Shown here: one piece after another, positions 53,180 to 63,725 of the stretch
Position numbering within the stretch: the first letter of the stretch is position 1
Layout of the letters: every line of letters starts with the position of its first letter
Assembly: GCF_036588685.1 (NCBI RefSeq)
Contig: NC_086384.1
Location: forward strand, 10,244,195 to 10,308,194
Length of the DNA: 64,000 nt
Origin: Mytilus trossulus
Taxonomy: Eukaryota > Mollusca > Bivalvia > Mytilida > Mytilidae
Reading direction: 5' to 3'
Notes under the pieces: model-generated
The model's database searches: none
The model's input: the letters and a program-made list of their open reading frames with translations, nothing else
What the model was told of the DNA's origin: nothing
Translations under genes and position numbers: made by a program

Positions 53180-53690
53180 TTATACATGCGCAGCAGTTTG
53201 TTCTTATGTTGTGCTGATGGTAGGTTAAATACCAAAATTTATGACAAACGCGATGATTTCAATTTTCCTATAGTCAACTTTCCATTTCTGTGTAGCAACA
53301 TCCCCACGACATCAGCATATGGAGTATATGCGTCTCAATTGGTACGTTACAAAAAAACTAGTTCAAAGTACGTTAATTGTGTTAAGCGAGGAATACTGCT
53401 TTCTCAAAAGTTGCTAAGACTGGGCTATGAATCAATCAAATTAAGGTCATCAATCAAGAAATTTTACGGTCACCATCATGAGCTGATAGGCCATTCTGAC
53501 AAAAGTGTGTCAGAAATAAGCTATTCTTCCTCAGTCATAATAACCTTCTATTATTACCGAACTGAACAAATAAATAACAAGACGGGTGCCGTATACGGTG
53601 CAGGAAATGCTTATCCTTCCGAAGCATCTTATTTCACTACCGGTGGAGTTCGTGTTGTTTCTTGTTTTTTTTTTGTTAACTGTTGATGTA
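53180..53690 (+). pseudogene. Reverse-transcriptase element fragment (family D subfamily 3)
   Basis: The open frame encodes GRLNTKIYDKRDDFNFPIVN, then SAYGVYASQLVRYKK, ILLSQKLLRLGYESIKLRSS and KKFYGHHHELIGHS. It is a diverged relative of the 36323-36973 protein tail. 53590-53690 resembles the 3' noncoding block ('acgggtgccgtatacgg', 'ggtggagttcgtgttgtt'). No catalytic box. Confidence 0.7.
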
Positions 53691-53704
53691 AATGTCTGTT
53701 GTTT

Positions 53705-55170
53705 TTTGCCAATGAGACAACTGTCCACAAGAGACCAAAAATGACACAGACATTAACAGCTATAGGTCAACGTACGGCCCATACCACATAGTTACATGTA
53801 GCTATAAAAGGCCCCGATAAGACAATATAAAACAATTCAAACGATAAAACTAATGTGTAACACATAAACAAACGACAACCACTGAATTACAGGTTCCTGA
53901 CTTGGGACTGGCACATACTTAAATAATGTGGCGGGGTTAAACATGTTAGCGGGATTCCAACCCTCCCCTAACCTGGGACAGTGGTATAACAGTACAACAT
54001 AAGAACGTACTATAAAAATCAGTTGAAAAAGGCTTAACTCATCAGATGGAAAAAAAAAATACAAGTGGACGTGGCCGGGTACTTGTACATCCCGACAAAA
54101 AAAGGACACTCTAAGGACGGCGTGCACAAAGCTGAGTCTACAAATGTAAAGTCTTCAAATTACAAAAACCATTTACGACGTCGGTATTTTCCCTCAGAAA
54201 ACGTCAGCGTAACAAAAAAACTGGACACTTAGTTTACCACATAATTCTAAACATTCACGTTCAACATATTTCTTTTTTTTCGAACAAAAAAGTACAGCAA
54301 ATGCACATTTTGAAAATATAAATAAATATTTGCTACGAGCAGTATAATGGAAATAAGTAGCGACGATCTCGTGGATCCTTTTCAGAAAACAGCGTCAAAA
54401 CGCCATTTCTTTAGAATGTAACATAATAGCTGGACATTTAAAAAATTCAGGTGTTCAGTATGGACTATCGAATCATTCTTATGTTGCAGATTTTATTAAA
54501 CCTATGGTTTTGCACATTTCGAATACCAAGTTATTTAAAATAAAAAGATAGCAATTACATATTTTTTCTTACCGATTCTTCCATTTTGATTATTAGTCCA
54601 GTCCTTCCAAATTACTACTTCTTACACATAACTAAGATCATTCCAAGCATATCTACCATGGTTGTTTTTGATTTTTTTTGCGGTAAATTTCATATAATGT
54701 CAGAGTCCGAATTTGAACAATTCTATTATACGAAAATTTGGAATAGAATGTTAAATTTGTATAAATTTTAGGTCAAAAACTCTATTTTATGCGAATTTAA
54801 TGTTACAAGTTACACCGATTTTTTGCCGTTTTCTATATGTCCGTTTCATGCTTTATAGATTAAATATTAATTTACCTTACTAGTAATGTGGATTCTTATG
54901 GCATGCATTCATAATTTAATCATGATACAATATTCTTCTTCAAAAAATATTATAAATACATATAAAATTATCTGTTTAAAGCTATCGAAAAAGCGCATTT
55001 TACAGTTGCCGTTAACTTTGTGCACGCCGTCGTACAGATCTGAGAGTATTCGTAGTTATCAATCCGTACACATCCAACATCCAATGAATTTAGTGTAAAG
55101 ACGTCATAAACAGCCAGAGAAAATATGACCTTGTGCAATGTTAAGTTACAGGTATCGATGTGCTTGTGTT
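53705..55170 (+). repeat. Family A copy interrupted by a TIR element
   Basis: 53705-54115 covers 'ttgccaatgagacaactgtccac' to 'ggtacttgtacatcccgacaaaaaaaggacac'. The next family block, 'acagatctgagagtattcgtag', resumes at 55033 and runs to about 55170. Between them lies the TIR element 54116-55031. Compare the uninterrupted joint at 52470-52520. Confidence 0.7.
54116..55031. mobile_element. TIR element (916 bp) inserted in family A
   Basis: GACGGCGTGCACAAAG at the left and CTTTGTGCACGCCGTC at the right are perfect 16-bp inverted repeats. The interior is AT-rich, with no ORF above about 70 codons, so it is non-autonomous. No clear target duplication: left flank 'actctaag', right flank 'gtacagat'. 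Confidence 0.75.
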
Positions 55171-55179
55171 ATATTAACA

Positions 55180-55860
55180 TTTTGTGTTTGGCAATTCAGA
55201 TTTGACTATAACAACTTTTGAAATAGTTGCTATAGTAAAATTATGATTTGCCACTGAAAGGCAAAATTTTAATATTACTGTTACAGACCAAACTAAAGTG
55301 AAAATTATTCAATTTTTACAATTTGGGTTCAAAGTATTTTGAAGTTAAATTTTTTACTTTATTTCTAAAATTCCTTCTTATGTAAGTTACATTATTTTTG
55401 GATTGCGTAATTAGGCCAGATAACAAAGAGACATGTGAGTGCTAAATTATTTACTTTCAAATTGGATTATGTACCTTACACGTAAATTAAGGCTTTTGTT
55501 AAACAACCTTTTCCTATTACTCATGTGCGAGATTGTTTATAACACCTGTCTTCCATGACTAATCTATAATTGACAAACCAGTGAAAGTAGGATGTGGTCA
55601 AGGGAGCGATATACGGTACTTTGTGATTGGTGAAAATTCGAGAAAGTTAAGAAATCAGTGATCATGTGACCACGCCTGCATGAAAGAAAACAAATTAGGT
55701 TTGCAACGGTCACTTTGATTACTGATTTCCACTAATAAACATCTACTAGAACTTTCTCTTGTTTTTCACCAGGCGCTAAAAGTGATACGACACAGCAGAA
55801 AAGTCAGTACGACAAAATTAAGGAGCCCATAGTTCATTGACTAGTTGGTTATTGTGAGTT
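55180..55860. other. No gene; imperfect inverted repeat near 55628-55770
   Basis: 'ggtgaaaattcgagaaagtt' (about 55628) pairs with 'aactttctcttgtttttcacc' (about 55770), and 'gaaatcagtgatc' with 'gattactgatttc' inside it, suggesting a diverged fold-back element of about 140 bp. The remainder is unremarkable AT-rich sequence. Confidence 0.5.
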
Positions 55861-56095
55861 CATGTTTGTCATATTTATTGTTCCTAAATTGTTTTGTCAA
55901 TTTTTCAATTTTATTGAATAGTTTCATATTTTTCTTGTCGGGGCCTTTTATAGCCGTCTATACGCTATGGGTGAATCCTTCATTGTTTAAGGCCATGCGG
56001 CTGCATATAATTGTTTATGTTCTCTTCACTGATTTAAACTTTGGTGTCAATTTGTCTCATTGGCAATCATATCACATCTCCTCATATGTATATCC
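55860..56095 (-). repeat. Diverged family A copy, reverse orientation
   Basis: The reverse strand reads 'gagatgtgatatgattgccaatgagacaaa', 'gcatggccttaaacaatgaagg', 'gtatagacggctataaaaggcccc'. It overlaps an incidental plus-strand open frame. Confidence 0.65.
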
Positions 56096-56104
56096 CCATC
56101 TTTT

Positions 56105-56290
56105 CTCCCCTTGGTTATCATCCTAAACATGATCTCATGGCATGCCCCAAAACGAGGCCATCCTGATAAAGCAGATTTGATTTAGATTTTTTTGTGTTTT
56201 AATGTCACAACAGGGTTCGAACTCACAACCTCAGATTACAAGAATTTTGTTGTCACCTAAACATTCGATGGAAATACATGCGAATGTTTT
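56105..56290 (-). repeat. Probable tRNA-derived SINE fragment
   Basis: On the minus strand, 'gtaatctgaggttgtGAGTTCGAACCC' contains a good Pol III B box (GTTCGAACC), and 'ttaggtgacaacaaaattcttgtaat' lies where the A box would be. It is followed downstream on that strand by 'ttttaatgt...aaaaaaatctaaatc' and by 'tcctgtttggggcatgccatgagatc'-like sequence. No full cloverleaf forms, so it is not called a tRNA gene. Confidence 0.45.
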
Positions 56291-56733
56291 TATCCTGCAC
56301 AACCATAGTAATTCCTGTTTATAGCATGTGTTTCACAATACAAGATCGTGTTTTGTTTTCAATCGGAAATCCCCGTTTTTTGTTTTCAATCGGTAATCCT
56401 CGGGTGAATAGGCCGAGTTGTGACGAATGATGCCGATTGATGTGAGTATCTCCATCTTCACTTCCTGAAAGTAATCATCAAGTTGGATCTTTAAAATCTG
56501 ATGATTTCTAATGTGATAAAAGTTTGTCGAGGTTCAACTCTCGGTCAGACACAGAAAATCAAGGTAACAAACTGAGAGAGTTGCACGAACTCAATAAAAA
56601 ATGCAACCTAGTGTCCCATGATATTAGTCCGAGATTACTCTGACGGCTGTTTTGCTAAACAAGCTGGGGCCGTCAGAAAATCCCCTACGAGAGCCTTTCA
56701 CATTACACGAAGTTGTCAATTTCATTAACACCT

Positions 56734-56954
56734 GGGTTGAGTTCAATATCGTAGTAGCTACGTAGCGGCTACGTAGCAGCTATCAATATAATTATATTTA
56801 TCCTGCAATTGGGTGTTCTACTATACAGATACAGCCCTACAGATACAATACGCAGCTGCTATCAATATCTATGTAACAACTAGTCTAAAGAAACCCGTTC
56901 AATAGTCAAAATCTACGTAGCACTACGTAGCCGCTACAATATTGAACGCAACCC
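56734..56954. mobile_element. Palindromic MITE (221 bp)
   Basis: Left GGGTTGAGTTCAATATCGTA and right TACAATATTGAACGCAACCC are inverted with two mismatches. Both arms continue into CTACGTAG words (tagctacgtagcggctacgtagc and ctacgtagcactacgtagccgctac). No coding capacity. Short palindromic ends of this type suit a transposase-dependent element. Confidence 0.75.
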
Positions 56955-56959
56955 TGGCA

Positions 56960-57925
56960 GTTAGCTAAAAGGGTCGCGACCCTTAAAAGCATCCAATGAT
57001 CTTTTGAGATCACCGGCAACCACACGTTGATTTTTTTTTATACAATGGGTTCGGAAAAGGATTCATTTCCTTAGAATTAGAGAAATTTATTTACATTCTC
57101 GTCTCGCATCTGTGTTTTCTAACAATACATTCGCCTCAACTCGGCCGGTTCCGTACCCTCAATGAGAGTAACGGATTCTACTGAAGATTGCCGAATGGTA
57201 ATAATAATGAAACTAAAATCCTTATGAAAGTATCTGTTTTAATGAAAACATTATTACTACTTAGTTGAAACTGTATCGTTCTCTCAAAAAAAAATCACAC
57301 AAAAAAACTAAAAATATAAAATTATGACACTACAAATGCACTCCATTATCCATACCTACAAGTATTTGAATTGTGTAAACTCTTCAGCTGTTGTTTAATC
57401 CAAATAGAACATAGAGTTATCTCCCTTAGAGCTGTTAGTGACCGTCAGTTTTTTTTAAATACTAGTATTATTTTCACACTTTTTCTGTGTACTATAAGTA
57501 ACTTTAATTTGCCTGAATTACCTAATGAGTTAGATTTCATTGCAAAGTCCCTCGCTCTAAATTTAATAGTAGTTTATAATTTTCAAAAGACTTACCGTTA
57601 CTGAGTAAATTGTTATATAGAAGTGTAAAACAAACCAATTACAATCCTTTCTCTCAAGTGATTTGAAAATACAGATGACCAAACTGTTTAATATTAATAT
57701 TTTGGTCAGAATGGTTTTCGTAAAATGTTCCTGTGAAAGATGGGGATATATATATTTGAAGTCAATATTTCCAAAGTGTTAACCTAGCAGCTGCAGAGAA
57801 ATTGATCTGGGGGTTTAGGGGGTAATGATGTTTCATGTTAAGTGTAATCTTCAAATTGGACAATCTGAGTCTGAGAAATTTTGCAATTTTTGGATAAATA
57901 ATTTACAATTCACAATAGTTTACAA
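56960..57925. other. No gene or recognisable repeat
   Basis: AT-rich, with only incidental short ORFs. Confidence 0.4.
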
Positions 57926-58265
57926 TTTAAAATATCGGATATGTTCCTTACGTCGTAACTACAATCCCCTTCCCTTCATAAATGTGACCTACCGAATTAT
58001 TAGACTATTTACCGGATTTGTTAAAACATAAGCAACACGACGGGTGCCCCACGTGGAGCAGGATCTGCTTACACTTCCGGAACACTGCGATCATCCCTAG
58101 TTTTTGGTGGGATTCGTGTTGCTTATTCTTTAGTTTTCTACGTTGTGTCATATGTTCTTTTGTTTGTCTGTTTGTCTTCTTTAATTTTTAGCCAGGCTTT
58201 GTCAGTATATTTACAAGTTTGACTGTCCCTCTGGTATCATTCGTCCCTCTTTTACAAGCTTCATG
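57925..58265 (+). repeat. Family D 3' end copy
   Basis: 'cgtcgtaactacaatccccttcccttcataaatgtgacctaccgaatt', 'aagcaacacgacgggtgccccacgtggagc', 'gatcatccctagtttttggtggg', 'ctctggtatcattcgtccctctttt'. A 5'-truncated copy of the RT element; the coding tail is missing. Confidence 0.7.
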
Positions 58266-58377
58266 TTTAAATTTTATTCCTTTTTAAAATCAGAGTTTTA
58301 CATTCCGTTATACCTATCAAAACAGTGTTGGCTAATAAAATATATATAAACGGAACCGTTACCATTGACAACCATAC

Positions 58378-58429
58378 CATGTACCTGAGACTACTATAAC
58401 ACATGTGTTATAGTAGTCTCAGCATGTAC
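58378..58429. repeat. Perfect 38-bp palindrome flanked by a 7-bp direct repeat
   Basis: CTGAGACTACTATAACACA (58385-58403) is followed at once by its exact reverse complement (58404-58422). CATGTAC sits on both sides (58378-58384 and 58423-58429). This has the form of a minimal inverted-repeat insertion with a target-site duplication, or a transposon reduced to its two ends. Confidence 0.9.
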
Positions 58430-59450
58430 TTTAGTTTATTTGATGTGGTACACTGCTTTGTTAAGACAAGGTTCACAACGCCATGACCATAAGGAACTCA
58501 AGGTAATGCGAGGAAAACATCACAACATAATACCCACGTCAATTGCAAAGCCTATTTCCTCAAGGATTCCTCAAAATATTCTGATAGAATCCCAAATGTG
58601 TTTAATGGGTACAGATGGACGAATGAACGAATAAACGTGCAAACGAACAAAAGAATAGACAGATGGACTTTAACACCATACTATATAGAGGGTAGAATGA
58701 AAAATGAAAAGAAAAGCAACAGGTCAGAAATACAGTACACTTTTAAAAACTTAAGTTTAAACAATATCAGTGCGGGGGTGAATCGTGCTCTGAAAGGGTA
58801 TTAAAGAAAGTGTGATAAATATTATCGTTTACGTACGATTTACTTGTTTTTCTTTCTTTTCGTTACGTTTTAAAAATAAATTAAAATCCTAACTGTTTAC
58901 AAATCTTTAATGTAACAAAATATGACGTCAAATACTTTGATCGAGACACTGTACAATCTTTAAAGCTTGGTTTGTGTAGATAATGAAATTGCCGATTTCG
59001 TAAACAAGTAACTGTCAGTCATATCATGGACCGTTAAGAGTATCTAAAGGATTATTTTAAACATCTATTACAAATTTGATTTATTTCACTAACGTCACCA
59101 TCCAGTGAATAAAATTAAATTTTAATAGTTGATGAAATGTGAACTATATATGTTGTTCTACATGTATAACTTTCAACTAAGGTACAACTCACAGCCTATT
59201 GGGTCACTTTCCCCACTCATTTACATGTTCAGTGAATTGTTGATAAAATCCCTAATTTGGCATATATACCAAATAAGTTCACTTATATATAGTGCTGATC
59301 ATAACTGCTATGTTTCAAGTTAATTCGACCAAGATCTACCTTAGTTACATCAAACCTCTAACCTCTAAGCCATCAGATATCCATTTTCAATTTACCATGA
59401 AAAATTAGCAAAATCCGAATTTGGCATATACATTAATGATTTAAATACAT
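58430..59450. other. No gene or recognisable repeat
   Basis: Short incidental ORFs only (58440-58634, 58598-58804, 59129-59323); none resembles a known family. Confidence 0.4.
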
Positions 59451-59454
59451 TGTG

Positions 59455-59560
59455 CATAAAATTGAAAATGGAAATGGGAATTTTGTCAAAGAGACAACAA
59501 CCCGACCATAAAGCAGACAACAGCAGAAGGTCACCAACAGGTCTTCATAACCCCTGTATA
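59455..59560 (+). repeat. Family B fragment
   Basis: 'aaaattgaaaatggaaatggg', 'gtcaaagagacaacaacccgacc', 'agcagaaggtcaccaacaggtcttc'. The match stops after the 'gtcttc' block, so this is the 5' portion only. Confidence 0.7.
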
Positions 59561-59839
59561 ACATTAAACTAATATTACCTCAACCTACTTTAAAACAAAA
59601 CTTTAAACTGATGCAGGACTGACGGAACCTACAATGAGGTCGACGGACGTATGCATAATCATATATTGGTTACAAATGTAATCCAACATCAGAATCATAT
59701 CCATGAAATTACATTTTCCCATGCACTGCTATTAGCACTTCTCTGAACGCATTAAAAAGTTCAAATACCTCAATGAAGGAACACGATTATTTCCCCCTTC
59801 TTCCATCATGCGTCCTCCTTAAAAAGAGTCTCTCTGTAG

Positions 59840-60180
59840 ACCTAAGTATTAAATTTTAAAAGGCAATCAATTACAGGATCCTTGGTGTTATCAGTAGCAA
59901 CTTTCAATTCAACCGTTGCCGAAACGTATTCTTCTTCGATCTTTTCTTCTTTAGAAGTTGAAGGTATGATTGTACCTTTTCGAATATGTGATGTGAGTTT
60001 TGAATATGCATATGCATGTATTTCGATCAGTATGGCACACTTACACCAACCAACAATAACGTTGTTGGCTACTTTGTCAGCAGATACCAAAACGTTGATC
60101 GAAAGTACCAAAGAAGTGTGGCCATTTCCTGATGTATTTCTATCACTGGCAGTGTCTTACTTTAAAGTTATCAAATCTTG
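59840..60180 (-). CDS. Unrecognised ORF, strand uncertain
   Basis: On the minus strand a frame open from about 60164 to a TAG at 59848 reads DTASDRNTSGNGHTSL, then SADKVANNVIVGWCKCAILI and ends in an acidic stretch (STSKEEKIEEEYVSATVELK). It starts right after an in-frame stop and has no ATG at its head. The plus strand over the same bases is also open for 123 codons (59882-60253) and follows a possible acceptor (tcaattacag at 59868-59877). Base composition here is less AT-rich than the surroundings, so one of the two may be a real exon. I recognise neither product. Confidence 0.25.
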
Positions 60181-60254
60181 CTGGGAATTTAATGTAAAAG
60201 AGACGATGTCATATAGTTTAAATATTTTTCAACAATTCTACATGTTCCTATAAA

Positions 60255-62005
60255 ATCAAAATGCTATTTTAAAAAGCTGCTTGTTTAAAGTTTAAGGTAT
60301 ATTGATAAAAATATCCAATTTTATATATGGTTTTTTTTGTAAAATTTTGCATGTTTATAGAAGAAGATTGTATAAAGTTATTTGAAATTGTTAATGTATA
60401 TTAGAAAATAATAGTGAGATGTACATTTGAGCTATAAACTAAAAGTGGAACATTTGGACTAAAACCTTTTAAGTTTGGAATATGTTGAAATTTGGGCTAA
60501 ATCTGTAGTCGACATTTGGGTTATATTTTAAAGTCGACATTTGGTTTAAATTAATCAACACATGTAAGGAATATGAAATTAAAATATTCTGTATTCAAGT
60601 AAATTAATATCAAAAATGTTATAAACCGCGTATACAACGCGAAGGAATAAAAGAGCTTTTCTAAGATGTATATTAAACAAAATCTAATAAATTTGTCCTT
60701 AGATTGGTTCTGGTTCTAAATTTAAATCTTACAGGGTTTAAAATCTATAATCTTCTGAAACTGTAACACATGAAAGTAATTTTTTTAATATTTGATCTAT
60801 AATGGCATATGAAATATTTAAAATGATAAATTTGTTTCTGTATATTGGTTGAACAATAATTAACCCAAAATCAGAGAAATAAATATGTCTCTGCCCAAAT
60901 GTAAATGTTTTATAATTTTATCTGTTCTATACATGTTTTTATAATATTTTCTATGTTTTGTTAGTGGTGAGATTTGAATTAAATATTGTCCTGCCCTCAT
61001 ATAAAATACCCAACCCTAAAAATACCTCGAGATCATCTCACTCCATCGGTCTCCCTTTATCTTGTCCGTTTCTATATTGATAAAAAGATTCTTAATCTTG
61101 TCAGAATGTCAAAGACCACTGGTCGATGGGAATATATAAGATCATTCAGATAGGTCAATGACCTCATATATCTTTGATCAGCAAACATTTACCCGGACAT
61201 TGTGTAAATAAACAAGAAATGAACTATAACTATGCATGAATTGACCCATGTTATGTCCTGATGCAATGTTTTACATGAGGCCACCAATCAATAGGTCGGA
61301 GAGCGATACACCTCCATGATGCAACACCATGCCGTGGTAACCTGAATTGTCGTGCTGATGCAATAGCAAAAGGCGGGAAAAATTGACTACATAACCTTTA
61401 AAATATTTTGATGGATAACTATCTATTTTTACTTTTTTTTTCTATTGATATTTTTCTTAGTTTAATCAACATTATCATCTTTAATGTTTGATGGTTTGGG
61501 CATTTACTGTGCATAAATACCTTTAAATAAATTATGAAACAATCTAATTAAAATATTGATCTCTGATTACGTTATACTACATATGCTGATATGTAGTATA
61601 ATTAGAATGATCATGAAATAAAATATAATTAGTTGAAAGCTTTTTTGTGTTTGGTTATTTTGTATGTTATTTAACCTACATCTGTCCAGTTTGCAAGTTA
61701 AGAAATGACACATATAATGACCCCTTTAAACGAAAACTTCTTATTTGTCAACATAGATATAACAATAATGAACTACATATCGCCTGACATAAATAAAGTT
61801 GGACTTTGTACTTTTGTTCATTCAGAAGTTGGATGTTTATATTTCGGTCGAAAGTACTGACTAATCTAATCCATATCTAAATTTTAGATTATATGTCATT
61901 CAAGATTCTATATCGCATCTATAAAAAGGCAGTTTTTTTGTGTATTATAATACTTTACAATTTATGTCTAATTCTCACCAATGCAAAATTATTTCTAATT
62001 ATCTT
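60255..62005. other. No gene or recognisable repeat
   Basis: AT-rich. A less AT-rich patch at about 61020-61380 has no long ORF and could hold conserved noncoding or regulatory sequence, but nothing specific is visible. Confidence 0.35.
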
Positions 62006-62009
62006 TTTA

Positions 62010-62265
62010 GTTGATTGGTGCTTGTTTATAACGTCTAGTAGCAAATATTTCCTGCATATTTCGGACGAGAACGAATTTATAACTAATTGTTTAGGAATGT
62101 CCTGTAATAGGGTTTGGAATCAGGAATGCAACTTTAATATGAGGGCAATGGGTATGTAGTGTGGACAGTAATAAGTCTTGCATCAGGTCGGTCAGCTACC
62201 GTAAATGATCTCTAATATAGATATAGGAAGATGTGGTGTGAGTGCCAATGAGACAACTCTCCATC
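62010..62265 (+). repeat. Fragments of small dispersed repeats
   Basis: 62010-62060 has 'aacgtctagtagcaaatatttcctgc' (block also at 12995 and 14885). 62218-62264 is the first 45 bp of family A ('gatataggaagatgtggtgtgagtgcc', 'aatgagacaactctccatc'). Confidence 0.55.
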
Positions 62266-62274
62266 TCATAGCAT

Positions 62275-62800
62275 GCTTAGAGTTGGTGCAAGAGTTTCAA
62301 CGTGCATAGAACGTGGCACACTTTTAACAAGAGACATCGGATTTGATGTCCCCATATTCTAACCAGACTTGGCCGGAAATATTCATAAACATGTTTAACC
62401 CCGCCGCATTTTTGCGCCTGTCCCAAGTCAGGGGCATCTGGTCTTTGTTAGTCTTGTATTATTTTAATTTTTAGTTTCTTGTGTACAATTTGGAAATTAG
62501 TATGGCGTTCATTATCACTGAACTAGTATATATTTGTTGATGGGCCAGCTGAAGGACGCCTCCGGGTGCGGGAATTTCTTACATGGAAGACCTGTTGTTG
62601 ACCTTCTCCTGTTGTTTTTTCTATGGTCGGGTTGTTGTCTCTTTGATACATTCCCCATTTCCATACTCAATTTTATATACCGCACAGTCAAACACTAGAC
62701 GCCCCACTTTGGCAAGCTTTTTGGTGTTGATCGGGAAAAGACCAAGAGATATCCGTATTTCAATACCCAAGTCAATACTTCGGGTAGGACTTCTAGAAAC
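62275..62800 (+). repeat. Family F copy interrupted by a reverse family B copy
   Basis: Family F runs 62275-62375 ('agagacatcggatttgatgtcccc', 'accagacttggccgg') and resumes at about 62678 ('accgcacagtcaaacactagacgcc', 'gggaaaagaccaagagat'). The uninterrupted relative at 13210-13350 has these two parts joined by about 20 bp. Confidence 0.65.
62380..62677 (-). repeat. Dispersed repeat family B copy nested in family F
   Basis: The reverse strand reads 'aaaattgagtatggaaatggggaatg' through 'gaaattcccgcacccggaggcg', 'gcctgacttgggacaggcgcaaaaatgcggcggggttaaac' and 'catgtttatgaat'. Full length compared with 17191-17480. Confidence 0.85.
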
Positions 62801-63420
62801 TGTGAATTTAAGACATTATCATATGGAACCAGGATAGAACTAGCTTCCACCACGCGAACTTAGAAAAATATTATGTTTTGTGAAAAGTGATTTTTCTAAT
62901 TAAAAATAACATAAAATTATCTGGCTTTTCAGCGTTTCCTCTTTCTCACTGCGTGTTATATAATTTGCATGAAATAGTTATTTGGTACTGTAACAGATTG
63001 GTAGCTTGTAGTAGTCCTCTTATTTATTTCCTTAAAATTGCCGTTTTATAAAATTAAGTGTTGTCTCGTTAAATTTTTTTTAGAGTCCAAATGTCCAATA
63101 TAAAAACGTGACCCCCTCCCAAAAACCATAAACTTAAAAAAAAACTTAAAAAAAAAAAATTATATATACAATAGCTTATTTTATGAATGAACTTATTTCA
63201 GTACCGTTCAATGTATTTTTATTTTATTTTAGTACTTTCTAATTCAAAATAAGTCTTACTACTTTTAATTTGTTTTTCTATCATAACTACTCGTATCATA
63301 TGTCGTACGACACCTAGAGGTGTTAAAGATTAATTAACCATTGAGATTAATTAGGGCTACCTGTAGGCGCTTGACATAATAAGAGTCTTTCGCGGAATAG
63401 ACTATAACTCAACAAAATTT
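62801..63420. other. Upstream region of the reductase gene
   Basis: AT-rich with poly(A) tracts around 63140-63170. No gene. Distal promoter sequence for the gene starting at 63524 would lie here. Confidence 0.4.
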
Positions 63421-63422
63421 TA

Positions 63423-63445
63423 TGACGTCATATAATATATAAATA
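63423..63445 (+). promoter_or_regulatory. Promoter: CRE-like palindrome plus TATA box
   Basis: TGACGTCA at 63423-63430 is a perfect cAMP-response-element palindrome. TATATAAATA at 63436-63445 is a strong TATA box, which puts the transcription start near 63465-63475, leaving about 50-60 nt of 5' UTR before the ATG at 63524. Position and spacing fit a core promoter for the downstream gene. Confidence 0.7.
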
Positions 63446-63523
63446 GATAGTGTAGCGACCTGTCAAAACATTATACACGTTGTTGCGAACAAGGCTGGAT
63501 CAATACTAAAAAAATCTGTAAAG

Positions 63524-63725
63524 ATGAAACCACGTTCTAGGATATATGTTACAAGACAGATTCCGCAAGGAGCATTCGATGTTTTACTGGAAGACGGCAA
63601 TGTTTCCTTTTGGAATAGCCATGAGCCGGTTCCTAGAGGCGAACTATTAAATAACATACAAGGCGTGGATGCACTTTTGTGTATGCCAACAGACAAAATA
63701 GATCGGGATGTTTTGGATAGGGCAG
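63524..63725 (+). CDS. GRHPR: Glyoxylate/hydroxypyruvate reductase-like, first exon (partial gene)
   Basis: ATG at 63524 in the context aaagATGa. The exon encodes 67 residues plus one base: MKPRSRIYVTRQIPQGAFDV, then VSFWNSHEPVPRGELLNNIQ and GVDALLCMPTDKIDRDVLDR-A. This is the N-terminal substrate-domain start of D-2-hydroxyacid dehydrogenases of the GRHPR type, including the LLC-x-(P/S)TDK-like loop. It ends at a clean donor (gcag then gtatgtaac at 63726). The enzyme reduces glyoxylate and hydroxypyruvate with NAD(P)H in cytosol or mitochondria; catalytic Arg, Glu and His and the nucleotide-binding GxGxxG lie in later exons outside the window. 63726-64000 is intron 1. The symbol is by homology recognised by eye; another member of the family is possible. 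Confidence 0.85.

Noticed and set aside
56216-56275. Possible tRNA gene (B-box match on the minus strand)
   Set aside because: No acceptor stem or anticodon arm can be folded; a tRNA-derived SINE fragment explains it better.
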